Shown here: in pieces, positions 47,496 to 57,639 of the stretch
Layout: the number at the start of each line of letters is the position of its first letter
How positions within the stretch are numbered: position 1 is the stretch's first letter
DNA from: Pantoea nemavictus
GTDB taxonomy: Bacteria > Pseudomonadota > Gammaproteobacteria > Enterobacterales > Enterobacteriaceae
Length of the DNA: 64,000 bases
Assembly (NCBI RefSeq): GCF_037479095.1
Contig: NZ_JBBGZW010000001.1
Coordinates: forward strand, 62,001 to 126,000
Direction of reading: 5' to 3'
Program-made: the position numbers and the translations under genes
Notes under the pieces: generated by a model
The model's database searches: none
What the model was told of the DNA's origin: nothing
What the model saw: the letters and a program-made list of their open reading frames with translations, nothing else

Positions 47496-48155
47496 TTACA
47501 GTACGCGCGTGGAAATACCGTGACCGGCAAGTGATACTTCCAGTTTATCGCCAGAGCGCATCGGGCCAACGCCTTCAGGCGTTCCGGTCAGGATCACGTC
47601 ACCTGCACGCAGCGTGAAATACTGGCTCATGTAGGCAATCAGCGGCAAAATTTTGTGGATCATATCGGCAGTCGTACCGTGCTGACGCACCTCGCCATTC
47701 ACGATCAGCTTCAGCTCGGTATTCTGTGGATCGCCGCCGAATTCTGCCGCCGGAATAAATCCTGACAGCGGGCATGAATTATCAAAGCCTTTCGATTTTT
47801 CCCACGGTTGACCCGCTTTCTTCAAACCCGCCTGCACATCGCGTAGAGTCAAATCCAGCGCAACGCCGTAACCGGCAATTGCTTTAGCGACATGTTCTTC
47901 GCTCGCCTGCTTCAGCGTCGAGCCAATCAGCACCGCCAGCTCCACTTCATGATGCACTTCACCAAAGGTTGCCGGAATCGACAGCGGCTGGCGCAGATCG
48001 CAGACCGCGGTTTCCGGTTTGATAAACACCACAGGCTCGGTTGGCGTGGCACTTCCCATTTCCTTTATGTGTTTAGCATAGTTGCTGCCGACGCAAACCA
48101 CTTTGCTGACCGGATAATCCAACAGAGCGCCCTGCCAGTTACGATGCTGATACAT
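47496..48155 (-). CDS. ycgM: Fumarylacetoacetate hydrolase-family protein YcgM
   Basis: A 219-residue FAH-fold enzyme. Metal-binding acids sit in EVHHEVELAVLIG (about 69-81) and in the DLTLRDVQ region, with the C-terminal signature GDVILTGTPEGVGP. The homologous human FAHD1 is an oxaloacetate decarboxylase and acylpyruvase. A similar 2-oxoacid activity is likely for YcgM but not shown by the sequence alone. It is upstream of ycgN on the minus strand. Confidence 0.92.
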   Translation of the reverse strand: MYQHRNWQGALLDYPVSKVVCVGSNYAKHIKEMGSATPTEPVVFIKPETAVCDLRQPLSIPATFGEVHHEVELAVLIGSTLKQASEEHVAKAIAGYGVALDLTLRDVQAGLKKAGQPWEKSKGFDNSCPLSGFIPAAEFGGDPQNTELKLIVNGEVRQHGTTADMIHKILPLIAYMSQYFTLRAGDVILTGTPEGVGPMRSGDKLEVSLAGHGISTRVL

Positions 48156-48422
48156 GCTATTCCCCTGCTTGAGTTGTGTTTGCCGCCAGTGCGACTGGCG
48201 AGTAAGTCGAATTCAGTGCCGGAACGCGGCAGGCTGAGAGGGAATATATTAGCGGGTTTGCGGCGGCAGGCGTGGTGGAAATTGTCAAAAGTCGTTAATC
48301 GTATACAACAAAATCTGCAAACGCCTGGATAATTGCCCGCAATAAAGGGTTAACGCGGGCAGTTAATTAACGCAAATAGCACTGATTATTTCTACAGGAT
48401 ATATTTTACAGATGAATCTGAA

Positions 48423-48698
48423 TTAATCTTTTTTACCCTGATCGAGATGAATGTTGAGCAGACTTTCAACCGGTGGTGGAATTTGTAAATAATAGCCGTG
48501 TTCGCTTAAACCTTGCTTAACTTTATTGATATCCGCGTTAGCCAGCTTGTCACGCTTATCCAGCGACAGCACCATGGCCAGCTGGGGTTTGCCGAAGCCA
48601 CGCAGCAGTTCTTCTGGTACGCGGGAGAAATCGTCTTTTTTTTCAACATACAGATAAGTCTGTTCACGTTGCGGGCTTCTGTAGATCACACAAAACAT
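48423..48698 (-). CDS. ycgL: YcgL family small protein
   Basis: A 91-residue cytoplasmic protein of the conserved YcgL family (UPF0745), with the motifs [27 protein letters not shown] and [13 protein letters not shown]. The function is unknown. It is divergent from minC with a 153-bp gap, as in E. coli, which may mean only shared promoter space. The ATG lies 153 bp from the minC start. Confidence 0.92.
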   Translation of the reverse strand: MFCVIYRSPQREQTYLYVEKKDDFSRVPEELLRGFGKPQLAMVLSLDKRDKLANADINKVKQGLSEHGYYLQIPPPVESLLNIHLDQGKKD

Positions 48699-48851
48699 AT
48701 TTTTTACTCGAATTAACCGATGGCGTCACTTGCCTGAATATAGCAGTAACTATAACATGCTTGCAGAACTTCGAATATTGACCGTTTGATGTTATTGCCG
48801 ATTTTATCGACGTACATTTAAAGGTCGTAAAACAGGACTGAGTCAGCAAAG

Positions 48852-49562
48852 ATGTCGCAAACGCCAATCGAATTCAAGGGAAGCAGTTTTACCCTGTCAG
48901 TCGTTCATCTGCATCATTCGCAACCCGAGGTGATTCGTCAGGCGCTCCAGGAAAAAATCGATCAGGCACCGGCCTTTTTACTGAATGCGCCCGTGGTGCT
49001 CAATGTATCAGCGTTGACAGGCGACATTAACTGGAAGCAGATGCAACAAGCGGTGATGGCGACGGGTTTACGTATCGTTGGCGTCAGCGGTTGCAAAGAT
49101 GAAGCCCTGAAAAAAATGATTGCCCGCGCAGGTTTGCCGGTACTCTCTGAAGGTAAAGAGAGTCGCAAACAGGCGAGTGCTCCGGTTGTCGAAGCCGCCC
49201 CCGTGCTTCCCGCGGTAACGGCAGAAGCCGTCAGTAAAACGCGCATCATTAATACGCCAGTGCGTTCGGGCCAACAGATTTATGCGCGTAATGCCGATCT
49301 CATCGTCACCAACAGCGTCAGCGCCGGTGCCGAGCTGGTAGCCGACGGGAATATCCATATCTATGGCATGATGCGTGGCCGTGCGTTGGCCGGCGTGGGT
49401 GGCCAAAGCGATAGCCAGATTTTTTGTACCAACCTCGCCGCAGAGTTGGTCTCAATTGCCGGGGAATATTGGATGATCGATCAGATCCCGGCGGAATTCT
49501 TTGGTAAAGCGGCACGCCTAAGCCTGATAGAGGGCGCGCTTACCATTCAGACACTTAATTAA
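48852..49562 (+). CDS. minC: Septum site-determining protein MinC
   Basis: A 236-residue inhibitor of FtsZ assembly. The N-terminal domain (about 1-110) antagonises FtsZ polymers. A linker of about 25 residues rich in Ala, Pro and Val follows, then the C-terminal beta-helix ([27 protein letters not shown] region) binds MinD and the FtsZ tail. It is the first gene of minCDE, 33 bp before minD. With MinD it blocks division at the poles. Confidence 0.97.
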   Translation: MSQTPIEFKGSSFTLSVVHLHHSQPEVIRQALQEKIDQAPAFLLNAPVVLNVSALTGDINWKQMQQAVMATGLRIVGVSGCKDEALKKMIARAGLPVLSEGKESRKQASAPVVEAAPVLPAVTAEAVSKTRIINTPVRSGQQIYARNADLIVTNSVSAGAELVADGNIHIYGMMRGRALAGVGGQSDSQIFCTNLAAELVSIAGEYWMIDQIPAEFFGKAARLSLIEGALTIQTLN

Positions 49563-49595
49563 GCCCCTTTTCTTTCGTTAAGGAAATCAACATTT

Positions 49596-50408
49596 ATGGC
49601 ACGCATTATTGTAGTTACATCGGGTAAAGGGGGCGTTGGCAAGACCACGTCAAGCGCGGCCATCGCCACCGGGTTAGCGCAGAAAGGCAAAAAAACGGTC
49701 GTCATCGATTTCGATATCGGCCTGCGTAACCTGGATTTAATCATGGGCTGTGAACGCCGCGTGGTGTACGACTTTGTTAACGTTATTCAGGGTGATGCCA
49801 CACTGAACCAGGCACTGATCCGTGACAAGCGTACTGAGCAACTCTACATTTTGCCGGCTTCGCAAACGCGCGATAAAGATGCGCTGACCCGTGAAGGCGT
49901 TGAGAAAGTGCTGAATGATTTGGCGGCGATGGAGTTCGACTTCATTGTGTGTGACTCACCGGCGGGCATTGAAACCGGTGCGCTGATGGCGTTGTATTTC
50001 GCCGATGAAGCCATCATCACCACCAACCCGGAAGTCTCTTCAGTTCGTGACTCGGACCGTATTCTTGGCATCATCTCGTCTAAATCACGTCGTGCCGAGA
50101 ACAGCCAGGATCCGGTGAAAGAGCATCTGCTGCTGACCCGTTACAATCCAGGCCGCGTCACCCGCGGTGATATGTTGAGCATGGAAGATGTGCTGGAAAT
50201 TCTGCGCATTCCACTGGTTGGTGTGATTCCGGAAGATCAATCTGTGCTGCGTGCTTCTAACCAGGGTGAGCCGGTGATCCTCGACGCAAACGCTGACGCC
50301 GGTAAAGCCTATGCTGATACCGTAGATCGCCTGCTTGGCGAAGAACGCCCCTTCCGCTTTATTGAAGAAGAGAAGAAGGGTTTCCTTAAACGCCTGTTCG
50401 GGGGATAA
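49596..50408 (+). CDS. minD: Septum site-determining ATPase MinD
   Basis: A 270-residue ParA-type ATPase that dimerises with ATP on the membrane and recruits MinC. The deviant Walker A is GKGGVGKTT at residues 10-18 with Lys11 and Lys16. The C-terminal amphipathic membrane helix is EEKKGFLKRLFGG. It is near-identical to E. coli in sequence and length. Three bases separate it from minE. Confidence 0.98.
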   Translation: MARIIVVTSGKGGVGKTTSSAAIATGLAQKGKKTVVIDFDIGLRNLDLIMGCERRVVYDFVNVIQGDATLNQALIRDKRTEQLYILPASQTRDKDALTREGVEKVLNDLAAMEFDFIVCDSPAGIETGALMALYFADEAIITTNPEVSSVRDSDRILGIISSKSRRAENSQDPVKEHLLLTRYNPGRVTRGDMLSMEDVLEILRIPLVGVIPEDQSVLRASNQGEPVILDANADAGKAYADTVDRLLGEERPFRFIEEEKKGFLKRLFGG

Positions 50409-50411
50409 CCA

Positions 50412-50681
50412 ATGGCATTACTTGATTTCTTTTTATCCCGTAAGAAGAACACAGCCAATATAGCCAAGGAAAGGCTGCAGATTATCGTAGCCGAACGCAG
50501 AAGGGGCGACAGTGAGCCCCATTACCTGCCGCAGCTGAAGCGCGATATTTTGGAAGTGATCTGTAAATACGTAAAAATTGACCCGGATATGGTGACCGTT
50601 CAGCTGGATCAGAAAGGGGATGATATCTCCATCCTTGAGCTCAACGTAACGCTGCCGGAGCCGGAAGACGTTCCTAAATGA
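50412..50681 (+). CDS. minE: Min topological specificity factor MinE
   Basis: An 89-residue protein that drives pole-to-pole Min oscillation by stimulating MinD ATPase. The N-terminal membrane-targeting segment [20 protein letters not shown] merges into the MinD-contacting helix ([12 protein letters not shown]), and the C-terminal beta domain dimerises. It starts three bases after minD, consistent with coupled translation. Confidence 0.98.
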   Translation: MALLDFFLSRKKNTANIAKERLQIIVAERRRGDSEPHYLPQLKRDILEVICKYVKIDPDMVTVQLDQKGDDISILELNVTLPEPEDVPK

Positions 50682-50698
50682 TTAAAGCGGTTTCCTGA

Positions 50699-50728
50699 TT
50701 TTCCCCTGCGGTATTGCGCAGGGGAAAA
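50699..50728. terminator. Bidirectional terminator between minE and rnd
   Basis: TTTTCCCCTGCG-GTATTG-CGCAGGGGAAAA, a perfect 12-bp stem, 17 bp past the minE stop and eight before the rnd stop. Confidence 0.88.
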
Positions 50729-50736
50729 TGCTGCAC

Positions 50737-51858
50737 TTACAGCGCCTGCAGGATCTCGTCGATACCCGCCTTCAGCAAATCACCTCGCCAGCCTGTTAGC
50801 AGCTCAGGTGTGCGCGAAGCGTTCTTCAATCCCCAATAAACACTCAGCACCTGATTGATCTGGCGGCGTGATGCCAGCAACTCCTGACTAAATCCACTCT
50901 CCTCGCTCACCTGCTGCACCAGCGCTTTAATGGCTTTGAAGGCCTGCTTATAGTGCGGATGATCGATAAGATTCGGCAGCGGCTGCGGCAAGGTAGCTTC
51001 ATCCTGTGCCTGTGCTTCAGCCACCAGCGCCACCATCGCTTTACCGTGGAAACGGATCTCATGGCCGTTCAGCCCTAAATGATCCAGCTCGCCAAGGCTG
51101 CCCGGCATAAAGCGCGCCACTTTCCACAGATTCTCTTCGCGCACCACAAAGTTCACCGCCATATCTTTTTGGCGCGCAATGTTCAGACGCCACGCAGCCA
51201 GACGCTGCAAGGCTGCCAGCTGGCGTGGGCGCAACTGCCACGCATTGGTGATGTCACGCCAGGCTTCTTCGGGTTGCAGCACGTCAAGACGGCGCTGACA
51301 CAGCGTGTCGCATTCGCTCAGCGCCGCCGCCATATTGCCGGCCGCTTCTGTCTGCGCAACCAGCTGATGGGCAATCGGCAGCAGATAAGCGACATCGGCA
51401 GCGGCATATTCACACTGACGCTCGGTCAGCGGACGCGCCAGCCAATCGGTGCGCGATTCGCTTTTATCCAACTCGATTTGGTTAAAGTGCATCACCATCG
51501 AGGCAAAGCCCCATGACAGCGCCTGACCACTGAAGGCTGCCAGTATTTGCGTATCGATCATCGGATCGGGCAAGCACTTGAAGCGATGCAGGAACACCTC
51601 AAGATCTTCTCCACCGGCGTGGAGGAATTTGGTGACCTGCTTATCCTGCAGCAACGCCACGAACGGCGTCCAGTCACTGATATTAAGCGGATCGATCAGG
51701 ATCAGCTGGTCGCCATCAAACAGCTGAATCAGGCCGAGCTGCGGATAGTAGGTGCGGGTGCGCACAAATTCGGTATCCAGCGCCACGGCAGCATGTTGGC
51801 GTGCTTTCTCGCACACGGCGGCCAGTTGGTCATTTTGGTCGATCAGGGTGTAATTCAC
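50737..51858 (-). CDS. rnd: Ribonuclease D
   Basis: A 373-residue 3'-5' exoribonuclease trimming tRNA precursors and other small RNAs. The DEDDy exonuclease domain has Asp28 and Glu30 in ALDTEFVRT, a further Asp in FLHAGGEDLEVF, and the Tyr/Asp pair in QCEYAAADVAYL. Two HRDC domains follow (about 205-370). The start is GTG at 51858, since MNYTLIDQND aligns with E. coli Rnd, which also uses a non-ATG start. It lies 98 bp after fadD, as in E. coli. Confidence 0.96.
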   Translation of the reverse strand: MNYTLIDQNDQLAAVCEKARQHAAVALDTEFVRTRTYYPQLGLIQLFDGDQLILIDPLNISDWTPFVALLQDKQVTKFLHAGGEDLEVFLHRFKCLPDPMIDTQILAAFSGQALSWGFASMVMHFNQIELDKSESRTDWLARPLTERQCEYAAADVAYLLPIAHQLVAQTEAAGNMAAALSECDTLCQRRLDVLQPEEAWRDITNAWQLRPRQLAALQRLAAWRLNIARQKDMAVNFVVREENLWKVARFMPGSLGELDHLGLNGHEIRFHGKAMVALVAEAQAQDEATLPQPLPNLIDHPHYKQAFKAIKALVQQVSEESGFSQELLASRRQINQVLSVYWGLKNASRTPELLTGWRGDLLKAGIDEILQAL

Positions 51859-51956
51859 GTTGTCTTTCTCGCTGCGGCAAACTACGCGCAGCGCTCCATG
51901 TTAAAAGCAATAAAAACGCCGGACTGTGCCGGCGTTAACCTGAGGAGAATGGCGCG

Positions 51957-53666
51957 TTACTGCCCTTCTCGCTTCGCCTCATCACGCAATTCGCGGCGCA
52001 ATATTTTGCCCACGTTGGTCTTCGGCAACTCGTCACGAAACTCGATAATCTTCGGCACTTTGTAGCCGGTGAGCTGGCGACGGCAATGATCCAGCACTTC
52101 CTCTTTCGTCAATGACGGATCTTTCTTCACGATGCACACTTTTACTGCTTCGCCTGACAGATCGCTCGGTACGCCAATCGCCGCGGCTTCACGCACTTTC
52201 TCGTGCTGCATCAGCACATCTTCAATCTCGTTAGGATACACGTTAAAGCCCGACACCAGAATCATGTCTTTTTTACGATCGACGATGCGAATAAAGCCTT
52301 CGCTATCAACGGTAACAATATCACCGGTATGCAGCCAGCCATTTTTCAGCACTTCATCGGTGGCATCGGCGCGCTGCCAGTAGCCGGTCATTACCTGCGG
52401 ACCACGAATGCACAGCTCGCCCGGCTCACCCGGCGGCACCTCTTTATCTTCATCATCCGCAATGCGCACGTCGGTGGAAGGCACCGGTAAACCAATGCTG
52501 CCGGTGTGACAGGTAATATCATACGGATTCACCGACACCAGTGGCGAACACTCGGTCAGGCCGTAACCTTCCAGCAGATAATGACCGGTGAGTTTTTCCC
52601 AACGCTCAGCAACGGCTTTTTGCACCGCCATGCCACCGCCAGCGGACAGGCGCAACGTAGAGAAATCGAGTTTATTGAAGTTGGCATCATTCAGCAGCGC
52701 ATTGAACAAGGTATTCACGCCGGTGATGGCAGTAAACGGAAACTTGCTCAGCTCTTTAACGAAGCCCGGAATATCGCGCGGATTAGTAATCAAAAGGTTC
52801 GTGCCGCCGAGGTCGAGGAACAGCAGTCCGTTCACCGTCAACGCAAAAATGTGATAGAGCGGCAGCGCAGTCACCACCTGCTCTTTACCCGGGCGCAACA
52901 GTTTGCCGTAGGTAGCTTTCGTCTGTTCCAGGTTGGCCTGCATATTGCGGTGCGTCAACATCGCGCCTTTGGCAACGCCAGTGGTCCCACCGGTATATTG
53001 CAGGAAGGCCAAATCGTCATTGGTGACGGTAGGACGCTGATAGGTCATCTGCTCGCCCTGCTGTAGCGCGCTGCGGAACGGTACAGCACCCGGCAGGTGA
53101 TATTTTGGCACCAGCTTTTTCACATACTTAACCACGAAGTTAACCAGCGTGGCTTTCACCGGTGCCAGCTGATCGCCCATACGCGTCAGCATGACATGCT
53201 TGATTGGCGTCTCGGCCACCACTTTTTCCAGCGTATGGGCAAAGTTCGACACGATAACAATAGCGCTGGCCCCGCTATCAATCAGTTGGTGTTTGAGTTC
53301 GCGCGGCGTGTAGAGCGGATTGACATTGACGACCACCATGCCGGCACGCAGGACGCCAAACAGGGCAACCGGATATTGCAGCAGATTGGGCATCATTAAC
53401 GCCACACGATCGCCCTGCTTCAAGCCTAAACCCTGCTGCAGCCAGGCCGCAAAGGCGCGGCTCTGCTTTTCCAGCTGCCGATAGGTCATCGGCTGGCCCA
53501 TATTGATAAATGCCACCTGATCGGCATATTGCTGAGTAGCATGTTCGAAAAGATCGACCAGAGAAGTATAACGATCGGCACTAATTTCCGCTGGGACATC
53601 TGGCGGATAGCGTTTGAGCCAAACCTTGTTCAAAGAATCACCCCGATATTCTTGTTGTGTAGCCAT
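51957..53666 (-). CDS. fadD: Long-chain-fatty-acid-CoA ligase FadD
   Basis: A 569-residue inner-membrane-associated acyl-CoA synthetase that activates imported fatty acids as acyl-CoA, the FadR effector. The AMP-binding motif [18 protein letters not shown] is at about 210-227 and the second motif [20 protein letters not shown] at about 445-464, with the Lys of [10 protein letters not shown] at the end. ATG at 53666 with GAGG five bases upstream is chosen. It adds about 11 residues relative to E. coli, before [11 protein letters not shown] FadR operator lies 37 bp upstream. Confidence 0.96.
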   Translation of the reverse strand: MATQQEYRGDSLNKVWLKRYPPDVPAEISADRYTSLVDLFEHATQQYADQVAFINMGQPMTYRQLEKQSRAFAAWLQQGLGLKQGDRVALMMPNLLQYPVALFGVLRAGMVVVNVNPLYTPRELKHQLIDSGASAIVIVSNFAHTLEKVVAETPIKHVMLTRMGDQLAPVKATLVNFVVKYVKKLVPKYHLPGAVPFRSALQQGEQMTYQRPTVTNDDLAFLQYTGGTTGVAKGAMLTHRNMQANLEQTKATYGKLLRPGKEQVVTALPLYHIFALTVNGLLFLDLGGTNLLITNPRDIPGFVKELSKFPFTAITGVNTLFNALLNDANFNKLDFSTLRLSAGGGMAVQKAVAERWEKLTGHYLLEGYGLTECSPLVSVNPYDITCHTGSIGLPVPSTDVRIADDEDKEVPPGEPGELCIRGPQVMTGYWQRADATDEVLKNGWLHTGDIVTVDSEGFIRIVDRKKDMILVSGFNVYPNEIEDVLMQHEKVREAAAIGVPSDLSGEAVKVCIVKKDPSLTKEEVLDHCRRQLTGYKVPKIIEFRDELPKTNVGKILRRELRDEAKREGQ

Positions 53667-53702
53667 CGCCGCCTCGACAATCAGTGTTGTTAACAATATT
53701 TT

Positions 53703-53719
53703 AACTGATTGTACCAGTT
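53703..53719. promoter_or_regulatory. FadR operator upstream of fadD
   Basis: AACTGATTGTACCAGTT matches the ideal FadR site AACTGGTCNGACCAGTT at 13 of 16 defined positions, with perfect outer arms. It is 37 bp before the fadD start, overlapping the likely promoter, so FadR should repress fadD in the absence of fatty acids. Confidence 0.8.
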
Positions 53720-53786
53720 TGCCTGTTTCGGCATTTTCAGGTTGCGAAGCGCATCACTAAATTTCGCGCATCGGTTGCGCGCCCAA

Positions 53787-53822
53787 TAAAAAGGCCCGCT
53801 CGCAAGCACCGCGACCGGGCCG
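53787..53822 (-). terminator. Rho-independent terminator after yeaY
   Basis: On the minus strand GGCCCGGTCGC / GCGAGCGGGCC, an 11-bp stem with one G-G mismatch and a seven-base loop, is followed by TTTTTATT. It separates yeaY from fadD. Confidence 0.85.
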
Positions 53823-53841
53823 TAAATTAAATGATAAAGCG

Positions 53842-54435
53842 TTATTCGGTGAGGATAGTTTGCACCTGCGCCGGCTGGCCGAGGTTCATGCCCCAATAAG
53901 GATTAGGCCCCCAATACCCCGCACGATGGCGCGTTGGACCATACCAAATATAGGGATCGATCGGTTGTGGCGGTGTCATCACCTGCTGCGTCAAATGCCA
54001 GCGCTGATAACCGCGTACATCGATCACCACAAAGTTGTAGCTGGCCTTCCCGATATCCCCTTTTTCAATGCCTTTGATGTTACCCAGCACCGTAATGTAT
54101 TGATTGTTCAGATCGACCGGATCCACGAAGCCGCGAATATCGGCAAAAATGCGGCCAACCGAAGCGGCACCTAAGCGCGGACGCGCGCTATCATCCAGCG
54201 GTTGGGTGGCAATCTCTACCCGGGTTAAGCCGTTAAGATTGGTGACCTTCACCACTTTGCCGCCGAAACGCGATTCCTGACCGAAATACAGCTGTGGCGC
54301 GTTCATCACGCGCAGTAAATCTTGCTGTGGCAGCTCAGAACTTCCTTTAATAGAATCTGGCACCGAAACACAGCCGCTGAGCAGCAGCGCGCAGGCTAAC
54401 AGAGCGCCAGACATCCCTTTACGACTTATTGGCAT
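53842..54435 (-). CDS. yeaY: Slp-family outer-membrane lipoprotein YeaY
   Basis: A 197-residue lipoprotein with signal peptide and lipobox LLSGC (Cys22); Val at +2 points to the outer membrane. The Slp-family core (VMNAPQLYFGQESRFGGKVV, TVLGNIKG, YQRWHLTQQVMTPPQPIDP) is followed by a Tyr/Trp/Pro/Gly-rich tail. Slp proteins respond to starvation or acid stress in E. coli, but the role of YeaY is unknown. It lies between tsaB and fadD, as in E. coli. Confidence 0.93.
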   Translation of the reverse strand: MPISRKGMSGALLACALLLSGCVSVPDSIKGSSELPQQDLLRVMNAPQLYFGQESRFGGKVVKVTNLNGLTRVEIATQPLDDSARPRLGAASVGRIFADIRGFVDPVDLNNQYITVLGNIKGIEKGDIGKASYNFVVIDVRGYQRWHLTQQVMTPPQPIDPYIWYGPTRHRAGYWGPNPYWGMNLGQPAQVQTILTE

Positions 54436-54495
54436 AGCACTTCTCCTGTTATTTCTCTGATTAGACTGAACCGGTGCAGATAAGTTGCGCGCCGC

Positions 54496-55194
54496 TTAGC
54501 GTCCCGGCAACTTTTTCCATGCCACTTCATTCCGCAGATAAACCGGCTCGGCATGCTCTACCGCCACCGCTTCGTCACGCTGCCAGGCGCTGAGCGCCAG
54601 CGGCAGCATGTCTTCAGCTGCAGGCAGTAAAACCTCTGAGGCGATAAGCTGTGCGCCCGGCGCGGTCATAAGATGCGGGTAAGCCTGCCAGCCGGTGCCG
54701 ACGGTCATCCAGTCACCGCTCAACGCGGCAATACGCTCCATCGCCACTTCCGGTTTGATCACCGCTTCGGTTTCCACGCCCTGCCAATCGCCATGTTCGT
54801 CGCGCTGATACTCGGCCCAATAGAGCTCGCCCATCCGCGCATCAATTGCCGCCAACACGCGTGTCGCACCGGTTAAGCGCCAGGCGCCCTGTGCCATGGT
54901 CGCTAACGAGGAAACACCAATCATGGGCAGATTCGCCCCCAGCGCCAGTCCTTGCGCAATACCAATGCCGATACGCACACCGGTAAAGCTGCCCGGGCCG
55001 CGGCCAAATGCCAGTACGTCAAGCGCGGTCAGCTCCAGCTGCTGCGCCTGCAACAGCTCCTGAACCAGCGGCAGAATACGTTGGGTGTGATCGCGCGGGG
55101 CGATTTCAAAGCGGGCATCAATCTGCTGCAGATTTTGCAGCGCGGCAGAACAGGCTTCTGTCGCCGTGTCCAGGGCTAAAATTCGGACGGACAT
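54496..55194 (-). CDS. tsaB: tRNA t6A modification protein TsaB
   Basis: A 232-residue paralogue of TsaD that scaffolds the TsaBDE complex making threonylcarbamoyl-adenosine at position 37 of ANN-decoding tRNAs. The ASKHA-fold N-terminus has [15 protein letters not shown] and [22 protein letters not shown]. It lacks the metal-binding histidines of TsaD, as expected. Length is that of E. coli YeaZ. It follows yoaA by 52 bp on the same strand. The gene is essential in E. coli. Confidence 0.95.
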   Translation of the reverse strand: MSVRILALDTATEACSAALQNLQQIDARFEIAPRDHTQRILPLVQELLQAQQLELTALDVLAFGRGPGSFTGVRIGIGIAQGLALGANLPMIGVSSLATMAQGAWRLTGATRVLAAIDARMGELYWAEYQRDEHGDWQGVETEAVIKPEVAMERIAALSGDWMTVGTGWQAYPHLMTAPGAQLIASEVLLPAAEDMLPLALSAWQRDEAVAVEHAEPVYLRNEVAWKKLPGR

Positions 55195-55246
55195 AACAAC
55201 CTCAGAGAGTCAAAATGGCGCGCATCTTATCACAGCCTGGCACAAA

Positions 55247-57157
55247 TTAGTGATCCACTGGCTGGCGGACAAACTCGATGGCGCGCGCGATATCGCGTGT
55301 GCGCGGCGTCGGCGGCAAACTGTTGAGGAACAGGCCGCCGTAAGGGCGAGAAACCAGACGCTGATCGCAAATCACCAGCACACCGCGGTCGTCGGTATCG
55401 CGAATCAAGCGGCCAACACCCTGCTTCAGGGTGATCACCGCATCGGGCAGCTGCACATCATTAAAGGGATCGCCACCGCGTAAGCGACAATCTTCCATGC
55501 GCGCTTTCAGCAACGGATCTTCAGGTGAGGTAAAAGGCAGCTTATCGATAATCACCAGCGACAACGCATCGCCGCGCACGTCAACACCTTCCCAGAAGCT
55601 GCTGGTCGCCACCAGCAACGCGTTACCGGCTTCGAGAAATTGCTTGAGTAACTGTCCTTTACTGGTTTCACCCTGCAGCAGCACCGGTAGTGTCATTGAA
55701 GCACGAAACTCTATCGCTAACTCACGCATCATCTTGTGCGAGGTGCAAAGGAAGAAGCAGCGGCCTTTGTTGGCATCAATCAGCGGCTTCATCATGCGTG
55801 CGAGCTGACGCGCACCACCGGGATGATTAGGTTCTGGCATGTTGCGCGGCACGCATAACAACGCTTGTTGGGTGTAGTCAAACGGGCTGTCGAGAATCAA
55901 GGTGGTGGCGTTATCCACGCCCAGCCGGCTTGAGAAGTGGCTCATCTGCTCATTCACCGCCAGCGTTGCCGAGGTGAAGATCCACGCAGCTTTGCGGTTA
56001 TCCATAACTTCCCGGAAGCGTTCCGCCACCGACAGCGGCGTAAGCGCCAGCGTGAAATGGCGGCTGTTACACTCATACCAGTAGCTGAAGCCCGGTTCAT
56101 TAATGGCGCGTAAACGCTTCAAACGTGTGCGATACAGCGCCGCGCGCTCAAACGCGGCATCCAGCAGCGCTGAACGGCCGAGCGACAGCTTGATAACGTC
56201 GTAACAGAGCTCGAGCGCATCATCCAGCAGAGTGAACATACGCATAATGTTGTTATCGCTTAACAGATCTCGCAGGTTACCGCGAAAACCGGGCTCGCCT
56301 AGCGTCAACCGGAAATCCTGCGCGCACTGCGCCAGACGATCGGCGGATTTCTGCAACTGCTGCACATCGCGCACTTCGGTGCGATAGGCAATGATGATGT
56401 CTTTGGCGAGATCCTGCAGTTGCCGGCTCGATAACTGCTGGCCGAAATATTGGCTGGCGATATCCGGTAATTGATGCGCTTCATCGAAGATCATCACATC
56501 GGCTTCCGGGATCAGTTCGCCAAAGCCGCCCTCTTTCACCACCAGATCGGCGAGAAACAGGTGATGGTTCACCACCACCACATCAGCGTCCATGGCTTTT
56601 TTTCGCGCTTTCACTACGAAGCAATCTTTATACAACGGGCAATCGCTGCCGAGGCAGTTGTCATTGGTGCTGGTGACAAAAGGCCAGATTGGGCTGTCTT
56701 CTGCCACGCCGCTGCAGTTGCTGACATCGCCATCACTGGTTTCTGACGACCAGCCGCGCACGCTGATCAAATCACCCAGCGCCTGCACGCTAAGGTCGCC
56801 ACCGGTTTGATTTTGTTGTTCCAGACGTTCAAGACAGAGATAGTTGGAGCGCCCTTTCAGCAGCGCAGTTTTACCGCTGAACTTCAAGGCTCGCGCAATG
56901 GTGGGCAAATCACGGTTGTACAGCTGGTCCTGCAACGCTTTAGAACCGGTTGAGACGATGACTTTTTTCCTCGCGCGCAGCGCCGGGGCCAGATAGGCAT
57001 AGGTTTTACCGGTTCCGGTGCCAGCTTCAACCACCAGCTCGCCACCTTTTTTAACCGCATCGGTGACCGCTTGTGCCATTTGGCGCTGTGCTTCACGCGG
57101 TTTAAAGCCCGGAATCGCCTGCGCTAGCGCGCCATCAGCTGCAAAATCGTCTGCCAC
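55247..57157 (-). CDS. yoaA: DinG/XPD-family DNA helicase YoaA
   Basis: A 636-residue superfamily 2 helicase. The Walker A is VVEAGTGTGKTYAY (about residues 40-55), the DEAH box is MIFDEAHQLPD (about 235), and the C-terminal motif is VGRLIRD. Four cysteines between them (CSGVAEDS, NCLGSDCPLYKDC) form the family's iron-sulfur cluster site. E. coli YoaA partners with the HolC (chi) subunit of DNA polymerase III in repair tolerance. The start is GTG at 57157, giving the E. coli length and N-terminus. Confidence 0.96.
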   Translation of the reverse strand: MADDFAADGALAQAIPGFKPREAQRQMAQAVTDAVKKGGELVVEAGTGTGKTYAYLAPALRARKKVIVSTGSKALQDQLYNRDLPTIARALKFSGKTALLKGRSNYLCLERLEQQNQTGGDLSVQALGDLISVRGWSSETSDGDVSNCSGVAEDSPIWPFVTSTNDNCLGSDCPLYKDCFVVKARKKAMDADVVVVNHHLFLADLVVKEGGFGELIPEADVMIFDEAHQLPDIASQYFGQQLSSRQLQDLAKDIIIAYRTEVRDVQQLQKSADRLAQCAQDFRLTLGEPGFRGNLRDLLSDNNIMRMFTLLDDALELCYDVIKLSLGRSALLDAAFERAALYRTRLKRLRAINEPGFSYWYECNSRHFTLALTPLSVAERFREVMDNRKAAWIFTSATLAVNEQMSHFSSRLGVDNATTLILDSPFDYTQQALLCVPRNMPEPNHPGGARQLARMMKPLIDANKGRCFFLCTSHKMMRELAIEFRASMTLPVLLQGETSKGQLLKQFLEAGNALLVATSSFWEGVDVRGDALSLVIIDKLPFTSPEDPLLKARMEDCRLRGGDPFNDVQLPDAVITLKQGVGRLIRDTDDRGVLVICDQRLVSRPYGGLFLNSLPPTPRTRDIARAIEFVRQPVDH

Positions 57158-57281
57158 ACTTCCTCACATCATCGTTAAAAACCACTGTAATTATGTCAGG
57201 ATTCCCGCCTGCCAACCACAACAGATGACATTCGCCCCTGGGATATGGCAGGCTAGCGCAGCAAAACTAAAGGAGAACAGC

Positions 57282-57626
57282 ATGACCATTACGCGTATCG
57301 ATGCGGAGCACCGCATGTCGGAAGCGGTAGTACATAACCAAACCGTGTATTACACCAGCGTACCGGAAAATCTGGATGAAGATGCAGAAGCGCAAACCGC
57401 CAACGCGCTGGCGGTGATTGACGCCATTTTGGCGCGGGTGGGATCGGATAAAAGTAAAATTCTCGACGCGACGATTTTCCTGGTGGAGAAAACTGACTTC
57501 CCGGCAATGAACCGCGCCTGGGATGCGTGGGTTTCCCCGGGCAATGCGCCGGTGCGTTGCACCGTGCAGGCCGGTTTGATGAATCCGAAGTATAAAGTCG
57601 AAATTAAAATTATCGCCGCGCTATAA
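57282..57626 (+). CDS. yoaB: RidA/YjgF-family protein YoaB
   Basis: A 114-residue Rid-family protein, probably a homotrimer. It has the family pattern (HNQTVYYTSVPENL, DKSKILDATIFLV, NAPVRCTVQAGL) with the substrate-binding Arg in PVRCTVQAG. RidA deaminates reactive enamine/imine intermediates; the specificity of YoaB is not established. The frame continues upstream across the yoaA promoter, but MTITRIDAEHRM has AGGAGA before it and gives the standard length. Confidence 0.94.
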   Translation: MTITRIDAEHRMSEAVVHNQTVYYTSVPENLDEDAEAQTANALAVIDAILARVGSDKSKILDATIFLVEKTDFPAMNRAWDAWVSPGNAPVRCTVQAGLMNPKYKVEIKIIAAL

Positions 57627-57639
57627 ATCTGTTTGGGCG

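Noticed and set aside
51547..52065. 172-codon plus-strand frame over the rnd-fadD junction
   Set aside because: It overlaps two certain genes in antisense and has no supporting signal.
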